Shown in pieces: positions 53,308-62,176 of a stretch of 64,000 nucleotides of DNA (its first letter is position 1; each line of letters begins with the position of its first letter). The stretch comes from Sphingomonadales bacterium 12-68-11 (GTDB lineage: Bacteria; Pseudomonadota; Alphaproteobacteria; Sphingomonadales; Sphingomonadaceae), in NCBI GenBank assembly GCA_002279825.1, contig NCCV01000002.1:43148-107147 (forward strand). The letters run 5' to 3'. Made by a program: the position numbers and the translations under genes. Under the pieces are notes generated by a model. That model worked only from the letters and a program-made list of their open reading frames with translations, made no database searches and was not told the origin of the DNA.

Positions 53308-55779
53308 ATGACCGAGCACGTACGGCTGGATCTGCCGGTAATTCTTCCCGAAGTTCCGGTTGAGGCTGATCGCTGTGTCACTAGACTGCTCGCCGAGCTT
53401 CGTGGTCGAACTGGCGTGTCCGACGCCCACATCGTCGGCGCGACAGCGACCGAGCCGGCGAAGCTTTGCGTCCACTACGATCGAGAGACGATCAGTCTCG
53501 CCCGCATCCGCGAGCTTGCGCATGCGGCCGGCGCAAGCCTGACCTCCCGGTTCGGGCATCTTCTGTGGCAGGTAGACGGGATTGAGCACCAGCGCCGCGC
53601 GCGCACGGTGGCGGAGCACCTCAGCCGGCTCTCCGGCGTCGTCGAAGCAGACGCCACTGCGAGTGGGACGGTTCGGGTCGAGTTCGATCGTGAGGTGGTT
53701 GATGAGGCGCGTATCGAAGCGGCCCTGGCAAAGCTCGATGTGCGAAAACGTTCCCTACCGACCGTCGCGCCGGCTGCGCAGACAGCCCCCGCGGCAACGC
53801 GCGAAGATCACGATCATCAATCGGAAGGACACGCTCACGGCGGCATTCTTGGCCCGAACACCGAGCTGATCTTCGCCCTCGTATCCGGCGCATTCCTCGG
53901 CATTGGCTTTTTGCTCGAAACACTTTTCGACGTACCCGCCGGGCTGCTGACCGTCTTGTATGGTGGCGCTTACGGATTTGGCGGGTGGTTTACTCTCCGC
54001 GAGGCCATCGACAATCTGCGTCTCAGGAAGTTTGAAATCGACACGTTGATGCTGGTCGCGGCTGCCGGCGCGGCGGCGCTCGGCGCGTGGGCCGAAGGGG
54101 CGTTGCTGCTATTTCTGTTCAGCCTCGGCCATGCGCTTGAGCACTACGCGATGGGGCGGGCGAAGCGCGCGATCGAAGCGCTCGCGGAGTTGGCGCCGCA
54201 GACCGCGTTGGTTCGGCGCGGCAACGAACTTGTCGAGGTCGCGGTCGAAACCCTCGCGATCGGCGATATTGTTGTGGTCAAGCCCGACGAACGCCTCCCG
54301 GCAGACGGCTTCATCATCAAAGGGACGAGCAGCGTCAATCAGGCCCCGGTCACCGGCGAGAGCATGCCCGTCGACAAGCGGCCGGTGCCCGACGACGCCG
54401 AGGCTCGGGCGCGGCCCCAATCGATTGACGCCGTCTATCGGGTGTTCGCGGGGACGATCAACGGCAGCGGACTCCTAGAAGTCGAGGTCACCCGTAAATC
54501 GACCGAGACCACGCTCGCCAAGGTCGTGCAGTTGGTCAGCGAGGCGGAGACGCAGAAATCGCCAACGCAGCGGTTCACCGACCGGTTCGAGCGGATATTC
54601 GTGCCCTCGGTGCTCGCGTTGGTGGCACTGTTGCTGTTTGCCTGGGTCGTGGTCGACGAGCCGTTCCGCGACAGCTTCTACCGTGCGATGGCCGTGCTGG
54701 TGGCAGCAAGCCCGTGCGCACTAGCCATCGCGACGCCGAGCGCCGTCTTGTCAGGAGTTGCGCGGGCCGCCCGGGGCGGTGTGTTGATCAAGGGCGGCGG
54801 ACCGCTCGAAGAGCTGGGGTCGCTGAAGGCCATCGCGTTCGACAAGACCGGCACGCTGACCGAGGGGCGGCCTCGCATTACGGATGTCGTGCCCGCCGCC
54901 GGCATCGCTGAGCAGGAGCTGCTGGCGGTCGCGGTTGCGGTCGAGCGGTTGAGCGATCATCCGCTCGCGCGCGCCATTGCGAGCGACGGCATCGAGCGGC
55001 TCGGCGGGCGATCGGTGCCGACGGCGACCGATCTCGCAAGTCTGACCGGCCGCGGGGTCACGGCGAAGATTGCCGGCGAGACAGTCCTGATCGGCAAGGC
55101 CGAGATGTTCGGCACGGACGGTACTGACGCGCTCTCTCCCCAGATGACCCAGGCCATTGCCCGTCTTCGCGACGGGGGGCGAACGACGATGGTCGTTCGC
55201 CGGGGTACGACCGATCTCGGCGCAATTGGGTTGATGGATACCCCCCGGGCGGAGGCGAGGGAGGCGATCGCCCGTATTCACGCGCTCGGCATAACCCGCA
55301 TGATCATGATCTCGGGCGATCACCAGAAGGTCGCCGAAGCCATCGCCAAGGAAGTCGGGCTCGACGAGGCTTGGGGCGACCTGATGCCCGAGGATAAGGT
55401 CGAGGCCATCCGCAAGCTTCGCGCGACGGACAAAGTCGCGATGGTCGGCGACGGGGTCAATGACGCGCCCGCCATGGCCAGCGCGACGGTGGGGATCGCC
55501 ATGGGGGCAGCCGGGTCGGACGTCGCGCTCGAGACTGCCGATGTCGCCTTGATGGCCGACGATCTGGCGCACCTTCCCTTCGCGGTTGGGCTAAGCCGCG
55601 CGACGCGGTGGATCATTCGCCAGAATCTCGTGGTCAGCCTGGGCGTCGTCGCGCTGCTCGTCCCCGCGACGATCTTCGGGCTCGGGATAGGGCCGGCCGT
55701 CATAGCGCATGAGGGTTCCACCCTACTGGTGGTGTTCAACGCCCTGCGCCTGCTGGGCTATCGGGAGGCTACGCGATGA
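53308..55779 (+). CDS. P1B-type metal-transporting ATPase, P1B-4-like
   Basis: 823 residues. Phosphorylation site DKTGTLTEG (Asp512), metal-site SPC at 468-470, His551-Pro552, hinge GDGVND (714-719). The last span has HEGST (801-805) before NALRLL, the signature of P1B-4 ATPases that export Co, Zn, Cd or Fe. The N-terminus contains two ferredoxin-like domains without the usual CxxC, then a His cluster (residues 168-177, HDHQSEGHAH). It moves metal from cytoplasm to periplasm, feeding the RND pump encoded just upstream. AGGAGAG precedes the start. Confidence 0.92.
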   Translation: MTEHVRLDLPVILPEVPVEADRCVTRLLAELRGRTGVSDAHIVGATATEPAKLCVHYDRETISLARIRELAHAAGASLTSRFGHLLWQVDGIEHQRRARTVAEHLSRLSGVVEADATASGTVRVEFDREVVDEARIEAALAKLDVRKRSLPTVAPAAQTAPAATREDHDHQSEGHAHGGILGPNTELIFALVSGAFLGIGFLLETLFDVPAGLLTVLYGGAYGFGGWFTLREAIDNLRLRKFEIDTLMLVAAAGAAALGAWAEGALLLFLFSLGHALEHYAMGRAKRAIEALAELAPQTALVRRGNELVEVAVETLAIGDIVVVKPDERLPADGFIIKGTSSVNQAPVTGESMPVDKRPVPDDAEARARPQSIDAVYRVFAGTINGSGLLEVEVTRKSTETTLAKVVQLVSEAETQKSPTQRFTDRFERIFVPSVLALVALLLFAWVVVDEPFRDSFYRAMAVLVAASPCALAIATPSAVLSGVARAARGGVLIKGGGPLEELGSLKAIAFDKTGTLTEGRPRITDVVPAAGIAEQELLAVAVAVERLSDHPLARAIASDGIERLGGRSVPTATDLASLTGRGVTAKIAGETVLIGKAEMFGTDGTDALSPQMTQAIARLRDGGRTTMVVRRGTTDLGAIGLMDTPRAEAREAIARIHALGITRMIMISGDHQKVAEAIAKEVGLDEAWGDLMPEDKVEAIRKLRATDKVAMVGDGVNDAPAMASATVGIAMGAAGSDVALETADVALMADDLAHLPFAVGLSRATRWIIRQNLVVSLGVVALLVPATIFGLGIGPAVIAHEGSTLLVVFNALRLLGYREATR

Positions 55780-56261
55780 TCGAAGCTGAAAACGACATCC
55801 AGCTCGCTTCCTCGTGGGACACGGTCTGGCGAACGTTGACCGATTTCAAGCACTACAAGGCCTGGCATCCCTACAACCGAATAGAGGGTGCTGCCGAGCT
55901 CGGCAGCAAGATCGACTATACCTATTTCAGCACGCTGATCGGGCCCCGGTCCCTCCACATTCCCGGACGCATCACTCGCCTCGAGCCCGGAAGGATTCTC
56001 GAATGGCGCGTGGGCTTCCGCTTCGTGTTCATCTTCACCGAGACCTATACCTTGGAGCCGGCGAACTATGGCACGCACCTCGTCCACCGGATTGAGTACC
56101 GCGGACTGGGCGCCACCTTCAATCGCAAGCGAGCCGGTGGCCATGCACGGACTTTGATCAGCAAAATCGATGCCGCCCTGGCCAGATATCTCGCCCCCTC
56201 TGCTGCACGCCCGCGACTTGGGAAACCGAAGATGGCCGGCAGCAAGAGCCGTAAACGCTGA
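55776..56261 (+). CDS. SRPBCC-fold protein
   Basis: 161 residues of the START/polyketide-cyclase-like fold: MIEAENDIQLASSWDTVWRT, FKHYKAWHPYNR, SKIDYTYFSTLIGP, and LEPGRILEWRVGF followed by THLVHRIEYRG. Such domains bind small hydrophobic ligands. Its ATG overlaps the ATPase stop by four bases, so it is translated with the pump, but no metal-related role is known. The tail is basic (GKPKMAGSKSRKR). Confidence 0.8.
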   Translation: MIEAENDIQLASSWDTVWRTLTDFKHYKAWHPYNRIEGAAELGSKIDYTYFSTLIGPRSLHIPGRITRLEPGRILEWRVGFRFVFIFTETYTLEPANYGTHLVHRIEYRGLGATFNRKRAGGHARTLISKIDAALARYLAPSAARPRLGKPKMAGSKSRKR

Positions 56262-56391
56262 CGTTGGATGGGAGATACTGACCTTCCGAGGACTGGCCAA
56301 GACTCGGCGCCGGCAGGCGCAGTCAGGAAGCCCACAGCATCGGTTTCGCCAAAGCTGTCTACGATCAACAGCATGCCAGGATGAGACCGTG

Positions 56392-56994
56392 ATGTCTTTC
56401 GGGGCCCCATCGAACGTCCGCAAGCGCTTCCGAACTGCGCCGAAAACAGCGGTCGCCGCATGCGCGCTCACCATGGCAATAGTTGGCCTGGGCTACGTGA
56501 TGCTCGGACTGCTCCCCGCGGCGCTGTTTACGTTTGGCTTTCTCGGGGGGCTTCTCGCGTGGTTTGTCGTGCCGACCGCAGCAAGCTTCGGAGAAATCAG
56601 GACACCGTTCTTTCTCACGCTCGGCTTGTTCGTGGTCCACAAGCTCGAAGAGCGATATCTGGACTTCTTCCCGGCGCTTTCGCGCATCACGGGCGTTCCC
56701 GTGCCGGACACCAACAGCATACTGGTCTATCTGCTATATGGCCTCGCGAGCACGTGGCTGCTGACACCCTGGCTCATGAAGAGAGGACATGCGTTCGGCC
56801 AGTATCTCGCGTGGACCTTCTTTGTATCCATGGGCGTCGTAGAGCTCGCCCACTTCGCATTCCCACTGCTGACACCGGGCTCCTATGAGTATTTCCCGGG
56901 CATGGTGAGTGCCCTCCTGCTCGTGCCGGCCGCCTGGTGGGGCATCAGGCGTCTCGCACGCCCCTCGACAGCCGGCCCGCGCTTGCTCGACTGA
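56392..56994 (+). CDS. HXXEE-domain membrane protein
   Basis: 200 residues from MSFGAPSNVR, with about five membrane segments (AVAACALTMAIVGLGYVML, LPAALFTFGFLGGLLAWFVV and others). The sequence FVVHKLEERYLDFFP carries the HxxEE motif of an uncharacterised membrane family. The start is chosen at the ATG before the first hydrophobic region; the open frame upstream is long but unlike a protein. It ends the second czc transcript before the convergent MerR gene. Confidence 0.7.
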   Translation: MSFGAPSNVRKRFRTAPKTAVAACALTMAIVGLGYVMLGLLPAALFTFGFLGGLLAWFVVPTAASFGEIRTPFFLTLGLFVVHKLEERYLDFFPALSRITGVPVPDTNSILVYLLYGLASTWLLTPWLMKRGHAFGQYLAWTFFVSMGVVELAHFAFPLLTPGSYEYFPGMVSALLLVPAAWWGIRRLARPSTAGPRLLD

Positions 56995-57057
56995 GGATAT
57001 TCAAACACCGGCCGGATCGCCGTCTTCCGGTTGAGCTGACATCGCATCCGGTCCGAC

Positions 57058-57474
57058 TTAGCGCGGGTGATCGGGACTGCTTCCAAGGGCCTCGAGCACT
57101 CGACAGCCGGACACCTGCCCACCTGCACACAGCGCGCTTATCCGTGTCAGTTCATCCCGGAGGAGCGCAAGGCGCTCGATTTTGGTCTCCACCTCACGGA
57201 GATGACAAAGGGCGATTGCATACACCTCGGCACAGTCGCCTTTGCGATCGGCGGCGAGCGCGAGAAGCGAGCGGACCTCGTCTAGGTCGAAGCCGAGCGC
57301 GCGCGCGCCCCTGACAAATCGGAGCCGCTGCAAATCGTCCGGGCCATAACTTCGCCGGCCGGAGGGGGTCCGGGAAGGTTTGGGAAGAACCCCCGCATCC
57401 TCATAAAATCGGATCGTGGTCACCTTTACGCCGGAGGCGCTTGCCAAATAGCCGATGCTCAAGGTGCCAGCCAC
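57058..57474 (-). CDS. MerR-family metal-responsive regulator
   Basis: 138 residues starting at GTG 57474, preceded by a strong AGGGAGG. The N-terminal winged HTH shows LSIGYLASASGVKVTTIRFYEDAGVL; a dimerisation helix follows. Cysteines at 81, 90, 116 and 124 are placed much as in ZntR/CadR-type sensors of Zn, Cd or Pb (the loop LCAGGQVSGC). It is divergent from the CDF gene and should bind the dyad in the gap between them. Confidence 0.9.
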   Translation of the reverse strand: MAGTLSIGYLASASGVKVTTIRFYEDAGVLPKPSRTPSGRRSYGPDDLQRLRFVRGARALGFDLDEVRSLLALAADRKGDCAEVYAIALCHLREVETKIERLALLRDELTRISALCAGGQVSGCRVLEALGSSPDHPR

Positions 57475-57539
57475 GAAAACCTCCCTGCGCAAGCGTCAGC
57501 GACCGCTCACCTTGTTGCGAGCCGTTCGTAAGAAAGCGC

Positions 57540-57570
57540 TTGATCCTCTAGTCACTGGAGGTTGTAAAGC
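57540..57570 (+). promoter_or_regulatory. MerR-type promoter and dyad operator of the CDF-FTR1 operon
   Basis: TTGATC (57540-57545), a 19-base spacer and TAAAGC (57565-57570). The spacer carries CTCTAGT-C-ACTGGAG, a 7-base inverted repeat with one mismatch. The overlong spacer with a dyad inside is the hallmark of promoters activated by MerR-family DNA distortion. Initiation would fall around 57577, one or two bases before the ATG at 57579, so the mRNA may be leaderless. Confidence 0.75.
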
Positions 57571-57578
57571 CTCCCCCC

Positions 57579-58232
57579 ATGAATGACCCCACCGGAGCAG
57601 GCAGTTGTGGCTGCCACGCGGACGCGCCGCGGGCTGCGCGAGATCCCGCCTATCGTCGAGCGCTCGGTATCGTGGTCGCGCTGAATTTGGGTTTTGGCGT
57701 GATCGAGGTGATCGGAGGGTTTGTAGCTCGCAGCGAAGCGCTCAAAGCTGACTCACTCGACTTTCTTGGCGATGGCTCAATCACCTTGGTGGGCCTGCTC
57801 GCGCTTGGCTGGAACGCCAAGGCCCGAGCCACGGTGGCACTCGCGCAGGGGCTGTTTCTGGGGCTGCTCGGCTTGAGCGTTATTGGCTACGCCTTCTGGC
57901 GGGCTTGGCATGCGGTTCCGCCCGAAGCCGGGTTGATGGGCGGTATCGGCGTAGTCGCTTTGCTCATAAACGTTACCGCCGCGCTCGTGCTGACCCCCTT
58001 CCGCGAAGGCGACGCAAACGTTCGGTCAATCTGGCTCTTCTCGCGCAATGACGCTCTTGCCAATGTCGCGGTGATAGCGGCGGCCGCATTGGTCGCGTGG
58101 ACCGGAACGGCCTGGCCAGACATCGCGGTAGCCGCCGTCATCGCGCTGTTGTTCCTCCACTCAGCCCGGGAAATCATCTGGGATGCCCGCAAAGAGCTGC
58201 GTCAGGAGAGCGCGATGAGAGGGACGAGGTGA
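57579..58232 (+). CDS. Short CDF-family cation transporter
   Basis: 217 residues, about six spans, without the C-terminal cytoplasmic metal-binding domain of full-length CDF proteins. A CGCH motif (residues 10-13) precedes the first span. Span 2 has the DxxxD site (Asp61, Asp65 in SLDFLGD); span 5 reads FSRNDALAN, so the customary HxxxD His is not seen. It exports Zn, Cd or Co-like ions from the cytoplasm under MerR control. No ribosome site precedes the ATG. Its stop overlaps the FTR1 start (GTGA). Confidence 0.85.
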   Translation: MNDPTGAGSCGCHADAPRAARDPAYRRALGIVVALNLGFGVIEVIGGFVARSEALKADSLDFLGDGSITLVGLLALGWNAKARATVALAQGLFLGLLGLSVIGYAFWRAWHAVPPEAGLMGGIGVVALLINVTAALVLTPFREGDANVRSIWLFSRNDALANVAVIAAAALVAWTGTAWPDIAVAAVIALLFLHSAREIIWDARKELRQESAMRGTR

Positions 58233-60181
58233 GCCTGCGCCGTTTTCTCGCGAGGCTGATGGTGTTGGCCTCGCTGCTGTTCTCTTCGCCCGCCTGGTCC
58301 GCCGGTGAGGAAACGGGGCCGGGGCGCGTCCAGGTCGCCTGGCGACTTCTGGACTACGTCGCAGTGGACTATCCGGAGGCGGTTCGAGGCGGGCGGATCG
58401 TAAACGAGGCTGAATATGCCGAGATGCTCGAGTTCTCGGCGGCGGCCGCTCGGCATGTCAGTGAGCTGCCAGCTCATGCAGCCAAAGCCGATTTGCTCGC
58501 TCGCTCTTCCGCGCTGATGGCCGCGGTCAGGGAGAAACGTGATCCCCAGGAGGTCGCTCGACTGGCAAAAGCGTTAGGCTCGCAGCTGTTACGCGCATTT
58601 CCCGTTCCGCTGGCTCCGAGCCGAACCCCCGATCTGACGCGGGGCGCCGCGATCTATCAGGAACAATGTGCTGCCTGTCACGGGCGTACCGGCGACGGCA
58701 AGGGTCCAGAGGCAGCAGGGCTCGATCCGCCTCCTATCGCTTTTGCAGACCGTGCACGCGCGGCACAACGCAGCGTGTTCGCGTTGGAGCAAGTGATCAA
58801 TCAGGGGCTCGAAGGCACGGAGATGAAGAGCTTCGCTCAGCTCTCGCCGGAGGACCGATGGGCGGTGGCGATGCATGTAAGCCGGCTGTCGTTCTTTCCG
58901 AGCGAAGTGGCCGAGGGCGAGCGCCTGTGGTCGAGCGACCGATCGCTACGGCAGCGCGTGCCGGACCTGCAGGCGCTCGTCTCGCTCACGCCCGTGACCC
59001 TCGCGGACGAGCTCGGCGACAGGAGCAAGGCGGAGGCGGTGATTGCCTTTCTCCGCAGCCACCCGGAAGCGCTTCAAGCAACCGTTGCAGGCTCGCTTTC
59101 CCTAACACGCGACCGTTTGGCTCAGAGCCTGGAAGCGTACCGGAGCGGCCATCGCGGAGAAGCGCGTCAGCTGGCGCTGTCGGCATATCTGGACGGCTTT
59201 GAGCCTGTGGAGCCGACGCTTTCCGCCCGCGACGGACGGCTCATGCGCCAGATTGAACAGGCGATGGCCAGGTTGCGAGAGTTGATAGGATCCGGTGCGC
59301 CGGTCTCGGATGTCGAAGCGCAAGTCGCCACGCTGGACCATCTCTTTGCTGAAGCGGAGACCATTCTGGCCGACGATCGGGGCACCGATCTTTCAGCAGG
59401 CATCAGCTCGTTCACCATCCTGCTTCGCGAGGGTCTTGAGGCGTTGCTGGTGGTGGTGGCGATGATCGCATTTCTGCGAAAGGCGGAGCGCACGGAAGTG
59501 ATGCCGTACGTGCATGCGGGATGGGTTGCGGCGCTTGCCGCGGGTGCTGCAACGTGGCTTGCGGCTACCACGTTAATTGAAATTAGCGGTGCCAGCCGGG
59601 AGCTCACTGAAGGCTTCGGAGGATTGTTTGCGGCGGTGGTTCTCATCTCGGTGGGCATCTGGATGCATGGCAAGGCGCAGGCAGGAGCGTGGCAACAGTA
59701 CATAGCTGAGAAGCTTGACCGCGCCCTGTCCCGGAAGTCGGCGTGGTTCCTGTTCATGCTTGCGTTTGTGGTCGTCTATCGGGAGGTTTTCGAAACGATC
59801 TTGTTTTTTGCGGCCATGTGGGCGCCTGGCCGCGAGGGGGCGATATTAGGAGGCGCGCTCAGCGGGGCAGTTGCTTTAGCAGCGATTGCATGGGCCATGC
59901 TTCGCTACAGCCACGCGCTGCCCATCGGTACCTTCTTCCGGTACAGTTCATGGCTCCTTGCGGTGCTGGCGGTGACGCTTGCCGGCAAAGGCGTCGCAGC
60001 CTTGCAAGAAGCCGGCACTTTCGGCGTGACAACCCTGGATTGGGTTCCGCAATTTGACGTATTCGGCCTGTACCCAACCCTGGAAGTTGTCGTGGCGCAG
60101 CTAGTGGCCGTGTTCGCTCTGGTCTTCGGTTTTAGGTTTGGAAGCAGGCCGCATCCGCGAGCCGACCAAGATCGAGCTTGA
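58229..60181 (+). CDS. Cytochrome c-FTR1 iron permease fusion
   Basis: 650 residues from GTG 58229 (GAGGGA upstream). Signal peptide (VLASLLFSSPAWSA), a helical region, then a cytochrome c domain with haem motif CAACH at 147-151 and distal-ligand region TEMKSFAQLSPEDRW. A further helical periplasmic segment precedes a C-terminal FTR1 permease with two REGLE-type motifs, REGLEALL (from residue 400) and YREVFE (about 517-522), the iron ligands of FTR1/EfeU. It may couple haem-mediated oxidation of Fe(II) to uptake. It overlaps the CDF gene by four bases. Confidence 0.88.
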   Translation: MSLRRFLARLMVLASLLFSSPAWSAGEETGPGRVQVAWRLLDYVAVDYPEAVRGGRIVNEAEYAEMLEFSAAAARHVSELPAHAAKADLLARSSALMAAVREKRDPQEVARLAKALGSQLLRAFPVPLAPSRTPDLTRGAAIYQEQCAACHGRTGDGKGPEAAGLDPPPIAFADRARAAQRSVFALEQVINQGLEGTEMKSFAQLSPEDRWAVAMHVSRLSFFPSEVAEGERLWSSDRSLRQRVPDLQALVSLTPVTLADELGDRSKAEAVIAFLRSHPEALQATVAGSLSLTRDRLAQSLEAYRSGHRGEARQLALSAYLDGFEPVEPTLSARDGRLMRQIEQAMARLRELIGSGAPVSDVEAQVATLDHLFAEAETILADDRGTDLSAGISSFTILLREGLEALLVVVAMIAFLRKAERTEVMPYVHAGWVAALAAGAATWLAATTLIEISGASRELTEGFGGLFAAVVLISVGIWMHGKAQAGAWQQYIAEKLDRALSRKSAWFLFMLAFVVVYREVFETILFFAAMWAPGREGAILGGALSGAVALAAIAWAMLRYSHALPIGTFFRYSSWLLAVLAVTLAGKGVAALQEAGTFGVTTLDWVPQFDVFGLYPTLEVVVAQLVAVFALVFGFRFGSRPHPRADQDRA

Positions 60182-60200
60182 CGAGCCGCGGCTATCCTTC

Positions 60201-60216
60201 GGAGACGGATGTCTCC
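60201..60216. terminator. Short hairpin after the FTR1 gene
   Basis: GGAGAC-GGAT-GTCTCC, a perfect six-base-pair stem 20 bases after the stop, followed by CCTC rather than T. At best a weak terminator. The remaining bases to about 60420 hold no recognisable feature. Confidence 0.3.
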
Positions 60217-60423
60217 CCTCGATCCTCTGCCCGGGCGCGTTAGAGTGCGGTAGCAGCGGTAAGCAAGTGCCGAGCCATTCCGAAGCCTGACGGCAAAGCA
60301 GCAATGGCATACAGAATGCCGGCGCCTTACTTGTGGCCGTCCGCTTGCGCGGTTCGCTTCACTGCGCACCTTGGCTCGTCCTCACAAATTGACTCTTTCC
60401 GGCTTCCAGCGCATCCACGGCGC

Positions 60424-60801
60424 GTGCCCAAGCTTGTTCGCCTCCTCGTCTGCTGGACCATATTGGTTGGCCTTGTGGGCAATGGCGTTGCGCTAGCCTC
60501 TCCCTGCATTCTGATGCCGACCGTTCAACAGCAGGCTTCTGCGGAGATGGAAGCATCCTGCCACTCCGAACGGAGCTGTGCAGACTGCCCCATGCAGGAC
60601 GAAGGCGCACCGACGCCCCCGAAGGAAAAGGCGTCGGGATGCCTGGCTATGGTCGCTTGCGCGGCGGTCCTGGAGTTGCCCGCGACTGGCGACCTAGATG
60701 CTTCGGATCATTCCGGCCTTGGTGATTTTCCGGCCAATGTGATCGCGCTTGCCGGCCGGAATCTGGCCCCGGAACCGGAACCACCCACTCAGTCAATCTA
60801 A
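60424..60801 (+). CDS. Small Cys-rich exported protein heading the cus operon
   Basis: 125 residues if GTG 60424 is the start, which puts a signal peptide (LVRLLVCWTILVGLVGNGVA) first; ATG 60304 would add 40 residues unlike a signal. The mature part has Cys clusters (ASCHSERSCADCPMQDE, ASGCLAMVACAAV) and a Pro-rich end (PEPEPPTQSI). Size, export and location just before an RND operon repeat what is seen at 46093 and 46840. Metal binding by Cys and Met suits copper or silver. No ribosome site is obvious. Confidence 0.68.
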   Translation: MPKLVRLLVCWTILVGLVGNGVALASPCILMPTVQQQASAEMEASCHSERSCADCPMQDEGAPTPPKEKASGCLAMVACAAVLELPATGDLDASDHSGLGDFPANVIALAGRNLAPEPEPPTQSI

Positions 60802-60937
60802 GGCCTCTGGCTTTCATGCTCGATCGAGCCCGGCGTGTTCGTCGGGTCTCGTCGAGCACAATGAGTGGTTTGGAAACGGAGCACTGGCCTCCCGAGAGCG
60901 AGCGCCACCCGTTTTCCCCGACTTCAGGATAACGCGC

Positions 60938-62176
60938 ATGCGTACGATTTTGGTTGCGACCATGCTCGCCGCCATCCCCGCTTCGGTGATGGCCGAGCCG
61001 ATGAGCTTTGAGAGCGCGCTCGCCCTAGCCGCGGTCAACGGGCCTTCGGTTGAAGCGGGCCGGCTAGAAATCGAGGCACGACGAACAGCCATCGCCGCGG
61101 CCGACGAATTGCCCGATCCCAAACTCGGCGTCCGTGTCGAGAACTTCCCCGTCTCCGGTCCACCGGCATTCTCCTTGATCGAGGACGACATGACCATGAC
61201 GGTGATCGGATTGAGCCAGGAAGTGCCGAGCGCGGCGAGACGTCGCGCGCTGGCCGCCAGAGCCACCGCCGACGTTACCGAGGCCGAAGCGGCTCAAGCC
61301 CTGAGCGTGCGTGAGGCGAGGATTGCGGCGGGCGTCGCCTGGCTAGATCTCGCCTTTGCGGAGCGGCGCCTGGCAGCGGTCAACACGGCCATGGATACGA
61401 TCGCCACCTATCGAACCAGCGGCGCGGCGGGCGTGGCCTCCGGCTCGGTCCGGCCCGCCGAAACCCTAGACACTCAGATGGCACTGGTTGAACTTGAGGA
61501 CATGCGCTCGGAAATACTGGCAGAGCGCCAGCGTGCGAGGGTAAGTTTGGTGCGCTGGACCGGCGATCCCGATCCTGCGGTAGCAGGGTCTCTCCCGCAT
61601 CTTGAAATCGATTCCGTCCGATTGCGGAGGTCCGTCGACGAGCTTCCGCAGATCGAACTGGCGCACGCACAATGGCAGCAGGCGCAGTCCGAGACGGCCC
61701 TGGCCGTTGCCGGAAAGCGCCCCGACTGGATGTTTGATGTAGCCTATCAAAGGCGGGCATCTCGCTATGGCGACATGGTTTCAGCCGGCGTTACCGTCAG
61801 CTTGCCGCTGTTCACGGCTCGTCGCCAGAACCCGACCATTGCCGCGCGCCAAGCGGACGCCCAGGCTGTGCTTGCGCGCAGGGAGGACCTCCGGCGCTCG
61901 CTGGCCGCCGACCTCGAAGCGAGTCTTGCCGATCACGCCATGCATCACGATCAGTGGGAGCGCGCACGCGATACGCTCCTCCCCTTGGCTCGACAGCACG
62001 CCGATCTGGAAATCGCCAGCTATGCGGCCGGCCGCGCCAGTGTCCAGGACGTGATCGCGGTACGTACGGCAGGGGTCCAGGCCGAACTGCTCGTTCTCGA
62101 ACGCGAGGCGGAGGTCATGCGCGACGCCGTGCGCATCAACCTCACCTTCGGAGGGTCAGTCGATGCCGCTCACTAG
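60938..62176 (+). CDS. Outer-membrane factor of the Cus-type pump (TolC family)
   Basis: 412 residues from MRTILVATML with a Sec signal (TILVATMLAAIPASVMAEP). TolC-type helices (LAARATADVTEAEAAQALSV, GVQAELLVLEREAEVMRDAV) and PDPKLGVRVENFPVSGP are visible. Its 3' end overlaps the adaptor gene by 14 bases, so the two are coupled. By neighbours it is the CusC-like channel for Cu(I)/Ag(I). Confidence 0.87.
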   Translation: MRTILVATMLAAIPASVMAEPMSFESALALAAVNGPSVEAGRLEIEARRTAIAAADELPDPKLGVRVENFPVSGPPAFSLIEDDMTMTVIGLSQEVPSAARRRALAARATADVTEAEAAQALSVREARIAAGVAWLDLAFAERRLAAVNTAMDTIATYRTSGAAGVASGSVRPAETLDTQMALVELEDMRSEILAERQRARVSLVRWTGDPDPAVAGSLPHLEIDSVRLRRSVDELPQIELAHAQWQQAQSETALAVAGKRPDWMFDVAYQRRASRYGDMVSAGVTVSLPLFTARRQNPTIAARQADAQAVLARREDLRRSLAADLEASLADHAMHHDQWERARDTLLPLARQHADLEIASYAAGRASVQDVIAVRTAGVQAELLVLEREAEVMRDAVRINLTFGGSVDAAH

